Below are positions 1 through 8,596 of a stretch of DNA of 64,000 nucleotides, piece by piece; position 1 is the stretch's first letter; the number at the start of each line of letters is the position of its first letter. The translations under genes were made by a program, and so were the position numbers. Below the pieces are notes generated by a model. That model worked only from the letters and a program-made list of their open reading frames with translations. It ran no database searches and was not told where the DNA came from. This stretch comes from Qipengyuania proteolytica. GTDB taxonomy: Bacteria; Pseudomonadota; Alphaproteobacteria; Sphingomonadales; Sphingomonadaceae. Location of the stretch: NCBI RefSeq assembly GCF_019711565.1, contig NZ_JAIGNN010000001.1, positions 1,674,001 to 1,738,000 on the forward strand, read 5' to 3'.

Positions 1-909
1 CCGCGCTATTATCCGTTGATGTCCGGCCTCGGCCATGTGTTCAGCCCGGACAGCAACGTGAGCGGCTTGGTGCGCAAGATGGTCGCCCGGCTCTATCGCT
101 CGGCAGTCTACCGGGCACAGACGATCTTCGTTTTCAACTCGGACGACCGGCAGGACATGATCGATATCGGGATCGTGAGGCCCGACCAGCCGGTGATGCA
201 GGTCCCCGGTTCGGGTGTGGATCTCACGCGATTCCCGCATGTCGAGCCTTCGCGCAGTCCGCTGCGTTTCCTGCTCATCGCGCGGCTGCTGCGCAATAAG
301 GGCATTCTCGAGTTTCTCGAAGCGGCGCGGCAGATCAAGAGCGTGGACCCTAGCTGCGAATTCGTGGTCCTGGGGCATCCGGACCAGGAAAACCCCGCCG
401 GGTTCAGCCAACAGGAACTCGGTGCCCTAGCGCGCAGCTACCCGGTCGAATTCGTGCCCGGGACGGACGACGTCCGGCCCTATCTGGCCGACAGCTCGGT
501 GTTCGTCCTGCCCTCGACCTATCGCGAAGGGCTTCCGCGCACGATCCTCGAAGCCATGGCGACCGGGCGGGCGATCGTCACCACCGACATGCCGGGCTGC
601 CGCGATGCAATCGAGGATGGCCGGAACGGTCTGCTCGTCCGGCCTGGCGATGCCACGGATCTCGCCCGGGCGATGCTGCGCTTCGTGGCCGAGCCCGAGC
701 TGGCCGCGACGATGGGCGAGCGGTCGCGCAGGCGGGCCGAGCAGCATTACGATGTGGACATCGTCAACCGCATGCTGCTGCACGAGATGGATCTGTTGGG
801 GGCCGCGAGCAGGTACGAAAGCCGGATCGCTCCCGACGTCGCGTGCGACGCAATGCAGGTCGCGCCAGCCTATAGCCGCACCGGCGGCGACCGCAGGGCT
901 GCTCGCTGA
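1..909 (+). CDS. Glycosyltransferase family 4, 5' end outside the window
   Basis: This is a GT-B fold glycosyltransferase that would move a sugar from a nucleotide donor onto a growing surface polysaccharide in the cytoplasm. The frame is open from the first base, and the residues before the first start codon (PRYYPLMSGLGHVFS) look like normal GT4 sequence, so the true start lies upstream. The C-terminal donor-binding half carries the EGLPRTILEAMATG signature with both glutamates. The last ~35 residues look like a low-conservation tail. It is followed after 45 bases by a formyltransferase on the same strand, within a polysaccharide locus. Donor and acceptor cannot be told from sequence. Confidence 0.9.
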   Translation, partial: PRYYPLMSGLGHVFSPDSNVSGLVRKMVARLYRSAVYRAQTIFVFNSDDRQDMIDIGIVRPDQPVMQVPGSGVDLTRFPHVEPSRSPLRFLLIARLLRNKGILEFLEAARQIKSVDPSCEFVVLGHPDQENPAGFSQQELGALARSYPVEFVPGTDDVRPYLADSSVFVLPSTYREGLPRTILEAMATGRAIVTTDMPGCRDAIEDGRNGLLVRPGDATDLARAMLRFVAEPELAATMGERSRRRAEQHYDVDIVNRMLLHEMDLLGAASRYESRIAPDVACDAMQVAPAYSRTGGDRRAAR

Positions 910-953
910 ATGCTGCGCAGCACTGGTTCGATCGCGCACCGAGAGGCAGGGAC

Positions 954-1868
954 TTGAAGCGAGCCGTCGTCATCGGAGCGGTCGGAAGCACCGAAGTGGT
1001 GCTCGACGCCTTTGCCGTTGCCGACGGTTGGGAAGTGCCGCTCGTCGTTACCCTCCCTCTCGATCTGTCGGCTCGCCATTCGGATTTCGTCGACCTCGAT
1101 CGCCAAGCCGGGCTCCTCGGAGCGTCGCTCTACCGCACGGCGAAGACCAACGATCACGAGACCCTGAATCGGATCGCGCGGGCGGAGCCGGATTACATCT
1201 TCGTGGTAGGCTGGTCGCAACTGTGCGGGCCCGACTTTCTTGCTCTGCGGCCGGGCAAGGTCATCGGCTATCACCCCGCCGCGCTCCCGCGATTACGGGG
1301 CAGGGCGGCACTGCCTTGGACGATCCTCCTGGACGAGAAGATTACCGCCGGCAGCCTGTTCTGGATGGAGGAAGGCACCGACGACGGGGACCTGCTCGCC
1401 CAATCCTATTTCCATGTCGCGCCCGACGAAACCGCGCAGGAGCTTTACGACAAACACATGATCGCCCTGCGCGACCTGATCGATCAAAGCCTCCCGAAGC
1501 TGGCTCGGGACGAAGAGCCGCGCCGGGCGCAGGACGAACGCTATGCGACTTGGGCCGCAAAGCGGACGGCGGCGGACGGGCTGATCGACTGGCGAGAGGA
1601 TGCCCGCAGCATCGACCGGCTGGTGCGCGCCGTCGGGCATCCCTACCCCGGCGCCTTCACCCATATGGGCGAGGAAAAGCTGGTCGTGTGGCGAAGCGAG
1701 ATTGTCGCGGACGCAGGGATGCATCATGCCGCGCCGGGGCAGATCGTCGATCGCACCAATGGGGCGCTGCTGGTGATGACGGGTGACGGGCTGCTCAGGC
1801 TGACGGAATGGGAATGGGGCAAGGATGCGCTACCGCGCCAGCACGCGATCATGGGGGGACAGGCATGA
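954..1868 (+). CDS. Formyltransferase family protein (N10-formyl-THF dependent, sugar-modifying type)
   Basis: A 304-residue enzyme of the methionyl-tRNA/sugar formyltransferase family, expected to transfer a formyl group from N10-formyltetrahydrofolate to an amino group. The catalytic loop reads GYHPAALPRLRG with His107, and the later GTDDGD supplies the acid near 143-146. The usual Asn two residues before the His is Gly here; FDH-type hydrolases also lack that Asn. The start is TTG with GAGGCAGGG upstream. The stop overlaps the start of the PIG-L gene as ATGA, so the two are probably co-translated. A role in N-formylating a polysaccharide amino sugar is inferred from context. It is not the housekeeping fmt by length or setting. 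Confidence 0.85.
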   Translation: MKRAVVIGAVGSTEVVLDAFAVADGWEVPLVVTLPLDLSARHSDFVDLDRQAGLLGASLYRTAKTNDHETLNRIARAEPDYIFVVGWSQLCGPDFLALRPGKVIGYHPAALPRLRGRAALPWTILLDEKITAGSLFWMEEGTDDGDLLAQSYFHVAPDETAQELYDKHMIALRDLIDQSLPKLARDEEPRRAQDERYATWAAKRTAADGLIDWREDARSIDRLVRAVGHPYPGAFTHMGEEKLVVWRSEIVADAGMHHAAPGQIVDRTNGALLVMTGDGLLRLTEWEWGKDALPRQHAIMGGQA

Positions 1869-2551
1869 GTGGTCTCGCTGAACTCGGCCGGGTGCTCGTC
1901 GTCGCGCCGCATCCCGACGACGAGATCCTCGGTTGCGGCGGCACCATGGCGCGGCTTGTCAAAGAGGGACACGAGGTTGATGTCCTGGTCGCCACGCGAG
2001 GGAAGCCACCGGCTTTCTCTGCGGACAGCGTGGCGCAGGTGCGCGGCGAAATGGCGAAGGCGCATGCTCTGCTCGGCATCACCCGCAGGCACGAACTCGA
2101 TCTGCCCGCCGCGGCGCTCGACACCGTCCCGGCAGCCGAGGTCAACGCTGCGATCGGATCGGTGATCGATGCGGTTGCGCCCGATACGCTGTTGCTGCCG
2201 TTCCTCGGCGACATCCACGGCGATCATGCCATCGTCTTCCAGGCTGCCATGGTGGCCGCCCGACCGCGGCACGACGCCGCGCCGTCGCGGGTGCTGTGCT
2301 ACGAGACCCTGTCCGAGACCAACTGGTATGCCCCGCCGGTCACACCCGGTTTCCAGCCGAACGTCTTCGTCGACGTTTCGACAACACTCGATCGCAAGCT
2401 GGATGCCTTTCGCTGCTTCGCGAGTCAGATTCGCGCGTTTCCCGAAGAGCGTTCGATCGAGGCGCTCGAGGCACTGGCACGAATGCGGGGCGCGACGGTC
2501 CATCTTCGCGCTGCCGAAGCCTTTGTGAACATTCGACAAATAATCCGGTAA
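1865..2551 (+). CDS. PIG-L (LmbE-like) family deacetylase
   Basis: A 228-residue zinc-dependent N-deacetylase of the PIG-L/LmbE family, which removes acetyl groups from N-acetylated sugars or sugar conjugates. The metal-binding signature APHPDDE is at residues 14-20, followed by GCGGT, and a second ligand region GDIHGDH lies near residue 120. The ATG overlaps the stop of the formyltransferase gene by 4 bases. An in-frame start farther upstream (1808) lies inside that gene and is rejected. Next to a formyltransferase, it probably frees the amine that is then formylated. The exact substrate is unknown. Confidence 0.88.
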   Translation: MSGLAELGRVLVVAPHPDDEILGCGGTMARLVKEGHEVDVLVATRGKPPAFSADSVAQVRGEMAKAHALLGITRRHELDLPAAALDTVPAAEVNAAIGSVIDAVAPDTLLLPFLGDIHGDHAIVFQAAMVAARPRHDAAPSRVLCYETLSETNWYAPPVTPGFQPNVFVDVSTTLDRKLDAFRCFASQIRAFPEERSIEALEALARMRGATVHLRAAEAFVNIRQIIR

Positions 2552-2897
2552 CGCAGGCAAAAGCCGCGAGCACCCCGAAAATGCGAATTTCCGAAAGGCG
2601 TAGAAAATCAGAAATATAGCCTGAAAACGGCGGATTGCCCACGTTTCGTCACGATTGTCAGGCTGCTATTTCGGAACCTTGATATCTTCACCGCTCGCCG
2701 AATTCCTCGCACCGTTCGACGCTCCACCGTCCCTTGATAATTGGATGGTAACCATGGTTGCCCTAACGCAGCACTGGGCGGGCGGAAGAAAGTTCCGAAG
2801 CAACTCATCGTCCCGATACCGACGGCCAGTCCTGGCCCAACGACGATAAACATCCCTCATATTTTTCAGTTTGCGCATTTTGCGCCTTGGCAAGGTA
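2552..2897. other. 346-base intergenic region with a near-palindrome
   Basis: No convincing gene lies here. Short open frames on both strands lack a good ribosome binding site and protein-like composition. The stretch is richer in A+T than its surroundings and should hold the promoter of the lipoprotein gene at 2898. A 16-base near-palindrome, GGTAACCATGGTTGCC (2747-2762, 14 of 16 positions symmetric), is a possible operator. No clear -35/-10 pair could be fixed. Confidence 0.4.
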
Positions 2898-4856
2898 GTG
2901 CCCGTGTCCCTTCGTTCGCTTATCAGAAATTCCGCCCTGGCCACTTCGACCCTCGCGCTTGTCGCGTGCGGGGGTGGCGACAGTTCCGGTCAGTCGCCCG
3001 GGCCGGTCGCCACGGTCGTCCCGTCGCCAACTCCGACGCCAACTCCGACCCCCACGCCCACGGCAACGCCGACGCCGACCCCTACGCCGACCCCTACTCC
3101 AACTCCTACGCCCACGCCGACACCGACGCCGACCCCTACTCCAACTCCTACCCCCACGCCGACCCCGACCCCGACCCCGACGCCTACTCCTACTCCTACT
3201 CCGCCTCCCACTGGCGGCAGCGCATCCGCCTTTGCCAACCCTGACAACGGCGACATTCTCGACCGCGCCAAGCATCCAATCGCCTTTCCCACGGCGATCG
3301 GTTTCGGCCGCGTCGCGTCTGTCCGCGCCAGCAATGCGGTGGTCTACAAGATCAACTCGCTTGAGGATTCCGCCAATCCGGGCGACGGCAAGATCACCTA
3401 TCGTGAGTGCGCGCTCGCGCTACCGGTGACCTCGCCCTACAATATCCCTTCGGGCCGCCCGCGTTACTGTGTGTTCGATGTGGCCGGTGCCATCCAATTG
3501 CAGTCACCGGCGATCGTGACGACCGACAAGCTCTACATCGCCGGCCAGACCTCTCCCGGCGGTATCGAGTTCAGGCTTGGCAGCGGATATTCACCGGTCG
3601 GCCCGCTCATCACGAACAATCGCCAGTCCGACATGATCTTGCGACATGTCAGGGTGCGGCTCGGCGAACATCCCGACAGGCCCTCCGATAATGGCGATCC
3701 CATCCGCCTGAGCGACAGCCGCCGCCAGATCATCGACCATGTCTCCTCGATGTTCGGGACTGATGAGAGCCTCGACGCGCATTGTACGGATTGTACTGTG
3801 CAATGGACAATCATCGGACCCAACATGTGCCGCAATGCCGGCCACGGGACGACAACGTTGCACTGCAAGACCTTCTTCCTCAAGCCTGCTGCAAAGGTGA
3901 CCCTGGCCTACAATCTCAGCCAGCATGGCGAGCAGCGCGGAATGAACGTCGCGGTCGGGAGCCATCCGGCCGACGCGAGCTCGTTTTCGCAAGGCGATTT
4001 CATTCACAACGTCCTGTACAATTTCGGCGAAGAGGGTGGGCTCCTGTCAAGCCAGTTCGGCAGCCCCTATGCGAATTACATCGGCAACGTTTATTTCGCC
4101 GGGCCCAGGTCCGTTCGCTTCGTGCACAACGCGCTGATCGCGCTCTATAACGCCGCATCGAACTTTCCCTACGGCTTTAAAATCTACGTCAATGGCAATG
4201 TGACGCCGCGCAATCGCATCGCCGGGCAGTTCGGTTCATCGGTGACCGATCCAGCCCGCTCGGCAGCCATGCTCTACGGGAATACCGCTGCGAACAGCTA
4301 TTGCGGCCTCAACTCCGCCGGCGCGCAGGACTGCTCGGTCGGCGGCCTGAACGTTGTCCAGACCAAGAGCCTCGCGACTGCGCCGGGCGTCAACGGCCAG
4401 CAGTTCGAAAGCTGGATGCTCGGTTCGCCTATGCAGGCGATGCGCGACGTGCTGGCGTTCGCCGGTGCCGATCGCTGCCGTGACGGCTCGTGTCGCGACA
4501 ATGTCGATCGCTATTACATCGACGATGTGCGCACCTGCGATAGCGCGCCGTATCTGTTTGCAACCGAATGGCCGTCCAGAGTGGCCGATTCCGGCGGCTT
4601 CGCGCGGATCAGTTCGACCGGCGGGGCCCGCACCGACAGCGACAATGACGGGATGCCCGACGAATGGGAAAACCGGTTCGCCGGTACCGATGCAAACCGT
4701 TGGGATGCCAACAACGACCCCGATGGTGACGGATATCCCAACATCGAGGAATATCTGAACTGGCTCGCCGCTGACGATGCCCGCTATCGCGGCATCTACG
4801 GCTCGGGCACCGGCCGCCTGCCTGCTTACAACTGCGGGCGCTCGCAATTCTCGTAA
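2898..4856 (+). CDS. Lipoprotein with Pro-Thr repeat stalk, pectate-lyase-like body and calcium-type C-terminus
   Basis: An exported protein of about 652 residues. It has a lipoprotein signal ending LALVACGGG, so it should be anchored to a membrane by its Cys. A stalk of some 30 Pro-Thr pairs follows. The body resembles right-handed beta-helix pectate lyases: the phrase [10 protein letters not shown] is typical, as are the many Asn/Gly turns. Near the C-terminus, [12 protein letters not shown] and [15 protein letters not shown] look like thrombospondin-type-3 calcium loops. GTG 2898 with AAGG upstream is chosen; TTG 2871 and GTG 2904 are alternatives. In this locus it could cut or release the polysaccharide. 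Activity is not proven by sequence. Confidence 0.8.
   Translation: MPVSLRSLIRNSALATSTLALVACGGGDSSGQSPGPVATVVPSPTPTPTPTPTPTATPTPTPTPTPTPTPTPTPTPTPTPTPTPTPTPTPTPTPTPTPTPTPPPTGGSASAFANPDNGDILDRAKHPIAFPTAIGFGRVASVRASNAVVYKINSLEDSANPGDGKITYRECALALPVTSPYNIPSGRPRYCVFDVAGAIQLQSPAIVTTDKLYIAGQTSPGGIEFRLGSGYSPVGPLITNNRQSDMILRHVRVRLGEHPDRPSDNGDPIRLSDSRRQIIDHVSSMFGTDESLDAHCTDCTVQWTIIGPNMCRNAGHGTTTLHCKTFFLKPAAKVTLAYNLSQHGEQRGMNVAVGSHPADASSFSQGDFIHNVLYNFGEEGGLLSSQFGSPYANYIGNVYFAGPRSVRFVHNALIALYNAASNFPYGFKIYVNGNVTPRNRIAGQFGSSVTDPARSAAMLYGNTAANSYCGLNSAGAQDCSVGGLNVVQTKSLATAPGVNGQQFESWMLGSPMQAMRDVLAFAGADRCRDGSCRDNVDRYYIDDVRTCDSAPYLFATEWPSRVADSGGFARISSTGGARTDSDNDGMPDEWENRFAGTDANRWDANNDPDGDGYPNIEEYLNWLAADDARYRGIYGSGTGRLPAYNCGRSQFS
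3086..3171 (+). repeat. 42-base tandem duplication inside the Pro-Thr repeat tract
   Basis: The Pro-Thr coding tract (about 3025-3213) is a low-complexity run of CC(A/G/T)AC(A/C/G) codons. Inside it a 23-base block at 3086-3108 recurs exactly at 3128-3150, giving a 42-base period, and the following 19 bases differ at few positions. Such tracts can gain or lose units by slippage. Units of 42 or 6 bases would change stalk length without breaking the frame. Confidence 0.75.
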
Positions 4857-4891
4857 TCGGCCGACGAGGACCGACCTGAGAGACCGGATAA

Positions 4892-4923
4892 GGGAGGGGC
4901 AGCCCAAAGGGTATGCCCCTCTT
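4892..4923 (+). terminator. Stem-loop after the lyase-like lipoprotein
   Basis: GGGAGGGGCA pairs with TGCCCCTCTT (8 Watson-Crick pairs plus G-T pairs) around a 12-base loop, 36 bases after the stop of the lipoprotein gene. Only a short pyrimidine tail (TTTCC) follows, so this is a probable but weak intrinsic terminator. Confidence 0.45.
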
Positions 4924-5057
4924 TCCGTGCGCCACTATACCAATGATAGCTTGAGCTTTCGTCCTTCGGGGCCGACTGTTCCGACTGGCTTTCTGGCCTG
5001 GTCGCGGCTGCCTGCAGTTGCGTCGCCGGGCGCGGCATCGGAGCAAGGGTCGACCTC

Positions 5058-6236
5058 ATGACGACCGAAGACAGGACCACGATCTGCGTCGCCTTTGCGG
5101 GCGATCGCCTGGGCGGGAGTCACATCTCGCTGAAAGGTTTGCTCGATCGGTTGCCGCAAAGCCAGTATCGCGTGATTGTCATCCTGGAGGTACCAGGTGG
5201 ACGCACCGCAGAATTCTTCGGCGGCTACGAACAGTTTGTCGACCCGGGCGCGCTGGAAAAACCTTTCGCGGTCGGACGGAGCTTCGGAGTGGCCAGTCTG
5301 CTGAGGACGCTGCCGAGCGTGGCGAGCAGAACCCGGCTGTTGAAGGAACTCGGAGCCGATATAGTCCACACCAACGACGGGCGTAGCCACGCCAGCTGGG
5401 CGCTTGCCGCGAAACTGGCCGGGGCCAAGATGGTCTGGCACCATCGCGGCGATCCGGATGCCAAGGGAACCAGTTACGTCGCACCCCTGCTGGCGGACCA
5501 GATCGTCAGCGTTTCGCAATATTCGCTTCCGACGCGCCGCTGGGGCAAGCTCAACGAAGCGCGCGTGATCCACAGCCCCTTCGATGTCGAGATCGACGTG
5601 GACAGGGCCGCCATGCGGCAGACCCTGATCCAAGAACTGCAGTGCCCCGCCGACACCGTGCTCTGCGCCTATGTCGGCCAGTTCATCGAGCGCAAGCGAC
5701 CGGACCGGTTCATCGATGCCGTCATCGAGATGGAGAGGCAGTCGCCGCGACCGGTCTTGGGCCTCTTGTTCGGCGAAGCCAAGGACGAGGCTGTTTCGGC
5801 GCGGATGCAACAGCGTCTCGATGCCTATCCGGGAGACGCACCGGTCAGGCTGATGGGATATCGCGAACCGGGCCATTCGTGGATTGCCGGCTGCGATGTC
5901 CTGCTCGTACCCGCACTCAACGAACCCCTCGGTCGCACATTGGTCGAGGCGATGCTGGTAGGCACCCCGGTCGTAGCGGTGCGATCGGGTGGCAATGCGG
6001 AAGCGCTGACCCCCGATTGCGGCATCCTGGTGCCGCCGGACGATCCGTATTCGATGGCTGCGGCCGCGTTGTCCTTGCTGTCGTCCCAGACAGAGTGCGC
6101 ATCTCTCACGCAGCGCGCTCGGGTCATGGCCCGCCGCCGTTACACGAGCGAACGCCACGTGGAGCAGATGCGCGAGGTATACACTCGGCTGGCCGGGGGA
6201 CCGCGAGCATCTTCGCCCTTGAAAAGTACCGCGTGA
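5058..6236 (+). CDS. Glycosyltransferase family 4
   Basis: A 392-residue retaining GT-B glycosyltransferase. The N-terminal half opens with AFAGDRLGGSHISLKGLL, a typical GT4 acceptor-side start with a Gly-rich loop. The C-terminal half has the donor site EPLGRTLVEAMLVGTPVVAV (first Glu near residue 289) and a later GxLVPPDD segment. It begins a second run of polysaccharide genes: its stop shares one base with the ATG of the methyltransferase (TGATG), so the two should be translated together. The sugar it transfers cannot be told. Confidence 0.9.
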   Translation: MTTEDRTTICVAFAGDRLGGSHISLKGLLDRLPQSQYRVIVILEVPGGRTAEFFGGYEQFVDPGALEKPFAVGRSFGVASLLRTLPSVASRTRLLKELGADIVHTNDGRSHASWALAAKLAGAKMVWHHRGDPDAKGTSYVAPLLADQIVSVSQYSLPTRRWGKLNEARVIHSPFDVEIDVDRAAMRQTLIQELQCPADTVLCAYVGQFIERKRPDRFIDAVIEMERQSPRPVLGLLFGEAKDEAVSARMQQRLDAYPGDAPVRLMGYREPGHSWIAGCDVLLVPALNEPLGRTLVEAMLVGTPVVAVRSGGNAEALTPDCGILVPPDDPYSMAAAALSLLSSQTECASLTQRARVMARRRYTSERHVEQMREVYTRLAGGPRASSPLKSTA

Positions 6237-7240
6237 TGGAGCGCACCGGGTCGCTATCTGCAGAATGCTCGGGGTGGCACGACGACGCTCCGGTCTCTGC
6301 GGCGGACATCGATGACCTGCGCGAAGCGCTGCAATGCCCCGTCACGAAACAGCCACTGAAGTTCGACGGGGTATCGATAGTCGCCGCCGGTTTAGGCGAT
6401 GCCGCGACCGAACATCCCGTTGCGAATGGGAAGCCGGTCCTTATCGATTTCGAGAACTCGGTGATTTCCCGCGAGAGAGTGGTCGATACCGCTGCGGCCA
6501 GCGTCATCGAACGGCCCCGCTATTCCGTCGCCCAGCGTGCACTCAAAGCGCTGGTGTCGCCGGAAAAGAAAGCGACGGTCCGGAACATCGAGCATTTTAT
6601 CCGCCGGCTGAAGCGGGATTGTGACAACCCGAGAGTCCTGGTCATTGGCGGCGGAAGCGTCGGGCAGGGCATGCAATCGCTCTACAACGATGGCGGGATC
6701 AGCCTGACGGCCTTCGATATCTATGCTTCGCCGCTGTGCCAGTTTGTCGCCGATGCCCATGATATCCCGATCAAGGAAGACTATTTCGACGGGGTAGTCG
6801 TCCAGGCAGTGCTCGAGCATGTGCTCGACCCCCAGCGGGTGGTCGACGAGATCTGGCGTGTGCTCAAGCCCGGCGGACTGGTCTATGCGGAAACACCCTT
6901 CATGCAGCAGGTGCACGAAGGCGCTTACGATTTCACCCGCTTTACGGAAAGCGGCCATCGTTACTTGTTTCGTCGTTTCGAGCTGGTCGATTCCGGTGCA
7001 TCTGCAGGGCCGGGCCGGCAGTTGATGTGGGCGGTGGACTATTTCGTGCGCAGCGTCTTCCGCTCTCGTCTTGCCGGCAAGATGGCGAAGCTCGCGTTTT
7101 TCTGGGCGCAGTATCTGGACAGGGTCATTCCGGCCGATCACGCCGTCGACGGGGCGAGCGGGGTCTATTTCCTCGGCACCAAATCCGACCGGACGATGAC
7201 GCCGGGCGAAATCGTCGCCCATTACAAGGGCGCACAATAG
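6236..7240 (+). CDS. SAM-dependent methyltransferase with Trm112-like N-terminus
   Basis: A 334-residue class I methyltransferase. Around residue 34 it has LQCPVTKQPL, like the small Trm112/UPF0434 zinc-ribbon-type domain but with only one Cys. The Rossmann core begins near residue 134 (VLVIGGGSVGQGM), followed by the acidic strand end FDIY and a type-11 motif 4 with LEHVLDP and LKPGGLVYAETPF. The ATG overlaps the previous stop by one base; a GTG one codon upstream is possible. The open frame runs far upstream, but that part lies inside the glycosyltransferase. It probably methylates a sugar or lipid intermediate; the target is unknown. Confidence 0.85.
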   Translation: MERTGSLSAECSGWHDDAPVSAADIDDLREALQCPVTKQPLKFDGVSIVAAGLGDAATEHPVANGKPVLIDFENSVISRERVVDTAAASVIERPRYSVAQRALKALVSPEKKATVRNIEHFIRRLKRDCDNPRVLVIGGGSVGQGMQSLYNDGGISLTAFDIYASPLCQFVADAHDIPIKEDYFDGVVVQAVLEHVLDPQRVVDEIWRVLKPGGLVYAETPFMQQVHEGAYDFTRFTESGHRYLFRRFELVDSGASAGPGRQLMWAVDYFVRSVFRSRLAGKMAKLAFFWAQYLDRVIPADHAVDGASGVYFLGTKSDRTMTPGEIVAHYKGAQ

Positions 7241-7243
7241 CCC

Positions 7244-8596
7244 GTGGCCGGAACCGCGCCCGCTGCAAAATCGGTGATGCGGCGACGCATCGAGAGTGTG
7301 CTGCACCTGATGACGGGCAATGTCGGCAATGCCTTCGTCATGATCGGCAGCATCGCGCTGGCGACGCGGGCGCTGGGTCCGGAGGCGTTCGGGATCCTCG
7401 CGATGGGTCTCGCCGTGGGCCGGGTGTGCGAGCGGATCGTCCGGTTCGAATCCTGGCAGCCGCTGGTCCGCTACGTCGCGAGCGAGGAAGGGGCGTCCGA
7501 TCCGGAGCGGCTTTCGCGCCTGTACCTGTTCGGCCTGATCCTCGATGTGATCGGCGCGGTCGTGGCGGCGTTGCTGTCGATGGTAGTGGCGCTTGCGCTT
7601 GTACCGCTGTTCGATTTCCCGGCCGAACTTGTAACCGTGGTTGCAATCTACGCCTTCGCGATCCTGCTGAACCTGCGCGGCATGGCCTCCGCAGTGTTGC
7701 GCATGGCGGGCATGTTCCGCACGATGGCCTATATCGTGTTCGTCGCCGGTTTTCTCCGGCTGCTTCTTGCCTTCATCTTCTTTCTGGCAGGGAGCGGGCT
7801 GGAGGTCTTCATGGCGGTCTGGACTGTGAGCCAGATCGTCGACGCTCTGCTGTTCAACTATATCGCCTTCCGGCAGCTGAGGAGGCAGGGCACGCCGTCG
7901 CCGCTGCGGGCTAGGGTCGGCAATCTGCGACGGGATTTCCCGGGCTTCCTCGGCTTTGCCTTCACGACCAATGCCTCTAGCGCGCTGCGTACGATCACGC
8001 ATGAGGCCGACACGCTGATCGTGGGGGCGCTGACCGACAGCAGCTCGGCCGGTTTCTACCACTTGGCGAAACGCATGGCGAAGGTGGCGATGCAATGTGG
8101 CGAGATGATCCAGATGGTCATCTACCCCGATCTTGCGCGCATGTGGGCTGACCGGGTCCGGAGCGACTTCCGCAAGACGATCCTGGGGGTGCAGGCGCTG
8201 CTCGCCGGGATCATCGGTGCCATCCTGGTGGGGACGATCCTGCTGGGGAAGCCTCTCATCGCGTTCGCCTTCGGAGTCGCTTTCACGCCGGCCTACGCAA
8301 TCCTCGTGGCGCATCTGGTGGCGGTGTTGCTGATCCTTCATTCGGCGCCGTCGCGCTCTGCCTTACTGGCGATGAACCGACCGACCTACGTGCTGGCTAC
8401 CGCCGCCGTGTCGACGGTGGTGTTCCTGGCAGTCGCGCTGCACGCGATCCCCATCTACGGTGCGATCGGAGCGAGCTACGCGCACATTGCATTCGGGGCT
8501 TTGACGGCGGTGCTGCTGGACCTCGCCCTGTGGCGGCAGCTCCATCTGCGGGACTCTCCCGCCGAGCGGTCAGACCGCCTCGAAGCGGGCTCCTGA
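7244..8596 (+). CDS. Polysaccharide flippase (Wzx-like, MOP superfamily)
   Basis: A 450-residue inner-membrane protein with about 12 hydrophobic segments and the N-terminal pattern of oligosaccharide flippases (LMTGNVGNAFVMIGSIALAT, then RALGPEAFG). It would move lipid-linked repeat units to the periplasmic face. It starts with GTG three bases after the methyltransferase stop and closes this operon. Its last 27 bases overlap the 3' end of the convergent asnB-like gene, which is unusual and means both C-termini are read from the same DNA. Confidence 0.88.
   Translation: MAGTAPAAKSVMRRRIESVLHLMTGNVGNAFVMIGSIALATRALGPEAFGILAMGLAVGRVCERIVRFESWQPLVRYVASEEGASDPERLSRLYLFGLILDVIGAVVAALLSMVVALALVPLFDFPAELVTVVAIYAFAILLNLRGMASAVLRMAGMFRTMAYIVFVAGFLRLLLAFIFFLAGSGLEVFMAVWTVSQIVDALLFNYIAFRQLRRQGTPSPLRARVGNLRRDFPGFLGFAFTTNASSALRTITHEADTLIVGALTDSSSAGFYHLAKRMAKVAMQCGEMIQMVIYPDLARMWADRVRSDFRKTILGVQALLAGIIGAILVGTILLGKPLIAFAFGVAFTPAYAILVAHLVAVLLILHSAPSRSALLAMNRPTYVLATAAVSTVVFLAVALHAIPIYGAIGASYAHIAFGALTAVLLDLALWRQLHLRDSPAERSDRLEAGS

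Noticed and set aside
3025-3213. A CRISPR-like or satellite repeat
   Set aside because: The repeats are short, contiguous and in frame with a lipoprotein; there are no spacers.
2990-3334. A minus-strand Gly-Val repeat protein
   Set aside because: It is the reverse reading of the Pro-Thr tract and has no independent support.
6392-8341. A 649-codon minus-strand frame across the methyltransferase and flippase genes
   Set aside because: It is antisense to two recognisable genes and is rich in His, Arg, Asp and Gln, as expected of a shadow.
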